Assembly: GCA_013298375.1 (NCBI GenBank)
Contig: JAAFHM010000183.1
Span: 1 to 8,897 of the forward strand
Origin: Ignavibacteria bacterium
Lineage (GTDB): Bacteria > Bacteroidota > Ignavibacteria > Kapaibacteriales > UBA4661
Direction: 5' to 3'
Length of the DNA: 8,897 bases
The position numbers and the translations under genes were made by a program. Numbering within the stretch: the first letter of the stretch is position 1; every line of letters starts with the position of its first letter. The notes beneath the pieces are model-generated. The model did no database searches and was not told where the DNA came from. It saw nothing but the letters and a program-made list of their open reading frames with translations. This document shows positions 7,101-8,897 of the stretch, one piece after another.

Positions 7101-8897
7101 ATCTCTTCTGAGCCGCGCCCTTGCAAGGTTGCGCACGTCGTGAAAAAACAGCGCTGCTCGGAAACGCAGATTTCATCGGCGTAATCGGCACTGGCGCTGG
7201 GTCGAAATGCGATGGGAATGTTGACCGCACCATTCGGTGGCAGCGTGAAGGAGCGTGCGCCCGTGAGGAAAAAATTATCGCCTCGACGGAGATACACCAC
7301 CACTCGCAAGGTGTCTTCAGTGCTGGGGTTTGTGAGGCGAACCGTGCTTGTGCCTTGCTGTCCGACGGTAACGGTACCAAAATTGACCGCATTCGGCAGA
7401 AGATTGACCACCGTCGCATTACCGCGCCCTGAGACGTAAATTTTTTTCTCAAAACTGCACGTCGCGCCGCCCGGAAGACCGCTTGGAACGCTGGCGCGAA
7501 TAATCACCGAATCCCGCACCAAACCCGGTTGAAACGGTGCAAAACGGAGAAAATTGGGGTCAACGAACAAGCCCGGACGCAGCAATACCGGGTACCGCAG
7601 TGAGCGAGAGCGCATGAAGGCAGGAACAATCACGGTATCAATGCGGACATCAGTGCTGGAAATAGCGCTTTCCCACGTAAAATCGAATGGATCGGAAATA
7701 CCACTTTGCGGACATTCACGCCCGAAGGCAACGCTGTCCAACCGCGCCAAACCATAGCCGCGCCGAATAATAATCGCCTCTTCGATGCGCCCCGCAAGCG
7801 GCAGAGCCAATTCCGGCTGGCAAGCATCGCCCGTGCGGACGCGCAGCGTGTCGAAATACGTGTTTGCGGTGTCCGTCGCTGAAAACCGCACCGTTACTTG
7901 CGCCGACGCATCGGCAGCCAGCGTTTGCGTGAGATTACCGATGATGCGAAACATTTGCGCTCGTTGCTGCCGGAATCCTTGGAGGGCAATGGGTTGTGTC
8001 CCCGTATTGCGCAGCGTCAAGGTTTGGTCAATAAACGGCACTTCGCGGTAGCCCGCATACAGCGTTGCAAAGGTGACGCTTGCGGGGGAAGGCTGCAACA
8101 CGGTTGTTCGCGTGAGATTAAAGGGGATGTCGGTAGTGTCGCCGCAAAGATTTTCGCGGGCAATCCGCAAGGTGGCGCGGATGTCTCCGGTGAGTTGGGT
8201 GGAAAGCCGCACCGTTGCTTGCCCAACGCCTCCGGCGGGAAGCGTTATTCGCGCCGGGCTGACGGAAAATTCCCCTGCGGCAGCACCCGAAAAATTGAGC
8301 GTAATATTTTCAGAACAGCCCGCCGACAGCGATTGTATCACGACGTTATAGGTACGGACTTGCGCACAGCTAAAATTCTCACCTACCAAAGTCGGCTGAA
8401 CACTGAACGAAGGCGGTATGACGCGGTTTTGTGTGGGGGCTTGGCAACGAGCGCCGGAGCGGAGTTCGCAGAGCGTGTTATTTGGGCTTGCGTCGCAGAG
8501 CCTCGTTGCATTGGCGGCTTCGTTGCAGCGATTGTACAGCACCAAATTTGGCTCATTCCCCCGCAATGCTCTGTGCAAGCCGCATAAAACCTCGTTTTGC
8601 GACAGTACCCGCGACCACAACCGTATTTCGTCCATCTGTCCGCGAAAAGTTGAGTTCTGCTCCCCAAAATTGCCCAAGGCGTTGGTGCTGCCGATTTGTA
8701 ATTTGAGCGAGGGCGTTTGTAAGGTGCGAAGGCGGCTTGCGGGTGCGGTGGCATTACGGTTTTGTGCGACCTGCACGCCGTTGAGAAAAATGGTAGCAGT
8801 TTGCGTTGCGCCGTTAAAGACCGCCGCAATGTGATTCCATGCGCCATAGCGCCCCGCAAAACTTATACGGGCAATCGTATTATCCATTGCGCCGAGC
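4196..8897 (-). CDS. Giant modular surface/secreted protein: LamG, ASH repeats, cohesin-like modules, T9SS type A sorting domain (N-terminus missing)
   Basis: The frame runs off the window edge; the ATG at 8887 sits inside a LamG fold, so the true start and signal peptide lie outside. Residues below count from that ATG (1563 to the end). The back half of a LamG/concanavalin-like domain is at 1-110 (GAWNHIAAVFNG, IFLNGVQV, GQMDEIRLWSRVL). About nine ASH/choice-of-anchor-D-like beta-sandwich modules follow at ~170-260, 262-367, 380-489, 490-592, 597-702, 706-808, 814-932, 938-1053 and 1205-1304; several end in GRG. Two cohesin-like modules occur at ~1060-1195 and ~1310-1445 (GDTLTLPLLIN...YSPYSLKYIGA). 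The last 84 residues are a T9SS type A sorting domain (SYPNPVADRATIEF, LVLYDHRGNAVQ, LAQGVYHYVL, ending KAMVIIR). The protein should pass the outer membrane by T9SS and be released or anchored at the surface, perhaps in adhesion or carbohydrate binding via LamG. No catalytic domain is visible. Thr, Ser and Arg are frequent and Lys is rare. Confidence 0.93.
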   Translation of the reverse strand, partial: LGAMDNTIARISFAGRYGAWNHIAAVFNGATQTATIFLNGVQVAQNRNATAPASRLRTLQTPSLKLQIGSTNALGNFGEQNSTFRGQMDEIRLWSRVLSQNEVLCGLHRALRGNEPNLVLYNRCNEAANATRLCDASPNNTLCELRSGARCQAPTQNRVIPPSFSVQPTLVGENFSCAQVRTYNVVIQSLSAGCSENITLNFSGAAAGEFSVSPARITLPAGGVGQATVRLSTQLTGDIRATLRIARENLCGDTTDIPFNLTRTTVLQPSPASVTFATLYAGYREVPFIDQTLTLRNTGTQPIALQGFRQQRAQMFRIIGNLTQTLAADASAQVTVRFSATDTANTYFDTLRVRTGDACQPELALPLAGRIEEAIIIRRGYGLARLDSVAFGRECPQSGISDPFDFTWESAISSTDVRIDTVIVPAFMRSRSLRYPVLLRPGLFVDPNFLRFAPFQPGLVRDSVIIRASVPSGLPGGATCSFEKKIYVSGRGNATVVNLLPNAVNFGTVTVGQQGTSTVRLTNPSTEDTLRVVVYLRRGDNFFLTGARSFTLPPNGAVNIPIAFRPSASADYADEICVSEQRCFFTTCATLQGRGSEEIFRIEPPVARLDGVLGCSSSLATLTIVNISGTDQVLTDIRFNNPTGRFQLISGLDGVNIVSTTIPSGRSLAVDIRYIPNDLAQDRTDAAFITFTAAGQQWQLSIRGTSVAPKLFITPVTAFGAVEIGDTKRDTIVVENISLVPISLDRITLPNGFTLHWSEKALSAQLQPRETVRFGVTFTPQEEISYDGTVTAFSQSPCPASVTGRFQGRGIRSDLEAGANPVNISFTRPCECRTATTTLFNSSLANAFTVQSAVIGANDNEPTASKPEFFTWTSRFSPNGTTPYQIPPQATDTITIRFCPRSISTPQNVLNAASLSIVAQSPAQQQRFTIDLTGRRTLVFTPVPTVINFRVAPIVGMDAMPESVGISIPTGISQNPSPQPVVIDSIGFQAADGFPTTPQAFRVISPVGRFTIQPNQPPTQVVVGFRPTEARPYTARMVLYQSQPCRDIDTTILVQSSSFMTPLGLPIWFNNVSAVTDTFRITTCGTVSVPIFSPQKVQDSLNIRLRLAFDTTKIRAVAAFSDHLPQSQVLMRSTNGGVELRLGSIRLDSVRALFRVQFASITGRRATFPIVIDSIVARAVSGAPFTLIPAGVTGRVIVQETRIDAPALPRPTVQFDSVQLLGCATRLLTVRNTGDVTVQAFSLVNVPQDVRIIAAVPPLTDSVRVGGTLTLTLQYCPRTENRIDTVMAMRSELPCTSVTQATIAGRGFRPDFPITFSFTSATLRGTIGDTLTLPLLINRDVATTLGGTQFWLRKFRFTVNVAYSPYSLKYIGATTPLAGASLVAQNAFPRNAALRGALTLNFSNVDSLRAGTVALLRFVVAVPDTLITPMLVSSDSASFRSDSLMFLRVRPIPSAAAWTTDGICNITFLRAPSQNGTVAAAQLFQSYPNPVADRATIEFELAETAAARLVLYDHRGNAVQTLLDGQILQKGRYAVETETRNLAQGVYHYVLQSGVFTGAKAMVIIR

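Overview
The window looks like chromosomal DNA from a free-living bacterium of the Bacteroidota/Chlorobiota (FCB) group. The main reason is the long minus-strand protein, which ends in a type A sorting domain of the type IX secretion system (T9SS), a system restricted to that group. Stacked ASH/'choice-of-anchor D' modules, roughly balanced base composition and mostly absent Shine-Dalgarno sites fit a lineage such as Ignavibacteria or Kapabacteria, but that finer placement is inference. No tRNA, rRNA, CRISPR array, transposase or T9SS machinery gene was seen.

Left half, plus strand: a short reading frame ending at 104 is probably the C-terminus of a gene starting outside the window. A 166-base gap follows, then a PDZ-containing S41 serine peptidase made as a lipoprotein (271-1644). 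After a 103-base gap comes a 12-helix MFS transporter of the OFA/monocarboxylate type (1748-3019). These two could be co-transcribed, but nothing proves it.

Right half, minus strand, convergent with the left: a very large modular surface or secreted protein (4196 to the window edge, N-terminus missing). It has the second half of a LamG domain, about nine ASH-like beta-sandwich modules, two cohesin-like modules and the T9SS sorting signal. Downstream of it on the same strand, across 98 bases, lies a tyrosine-recombinase-family gene (3063-4097). The gap holds an inverted repeat (8-bp arms), a 12-bp perfect palindrome and a clear ribosome binding site.

The most notable feature is the recombinase. 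Its fold and spacing match XerD, and the Lys, second Arg and Tyr are kept, but first Arg and both His positions are replaced by Ser, Phe and Ile. It may be a DNA-binding protein or an impaired recombinase rather than a standard integrase. Together with the symmetric sites in front of it and the surface-protein gene beside it, this is the best candidate for something undescribed. The rest is ordinary for this type of genome, and no complete new system can be claimed.
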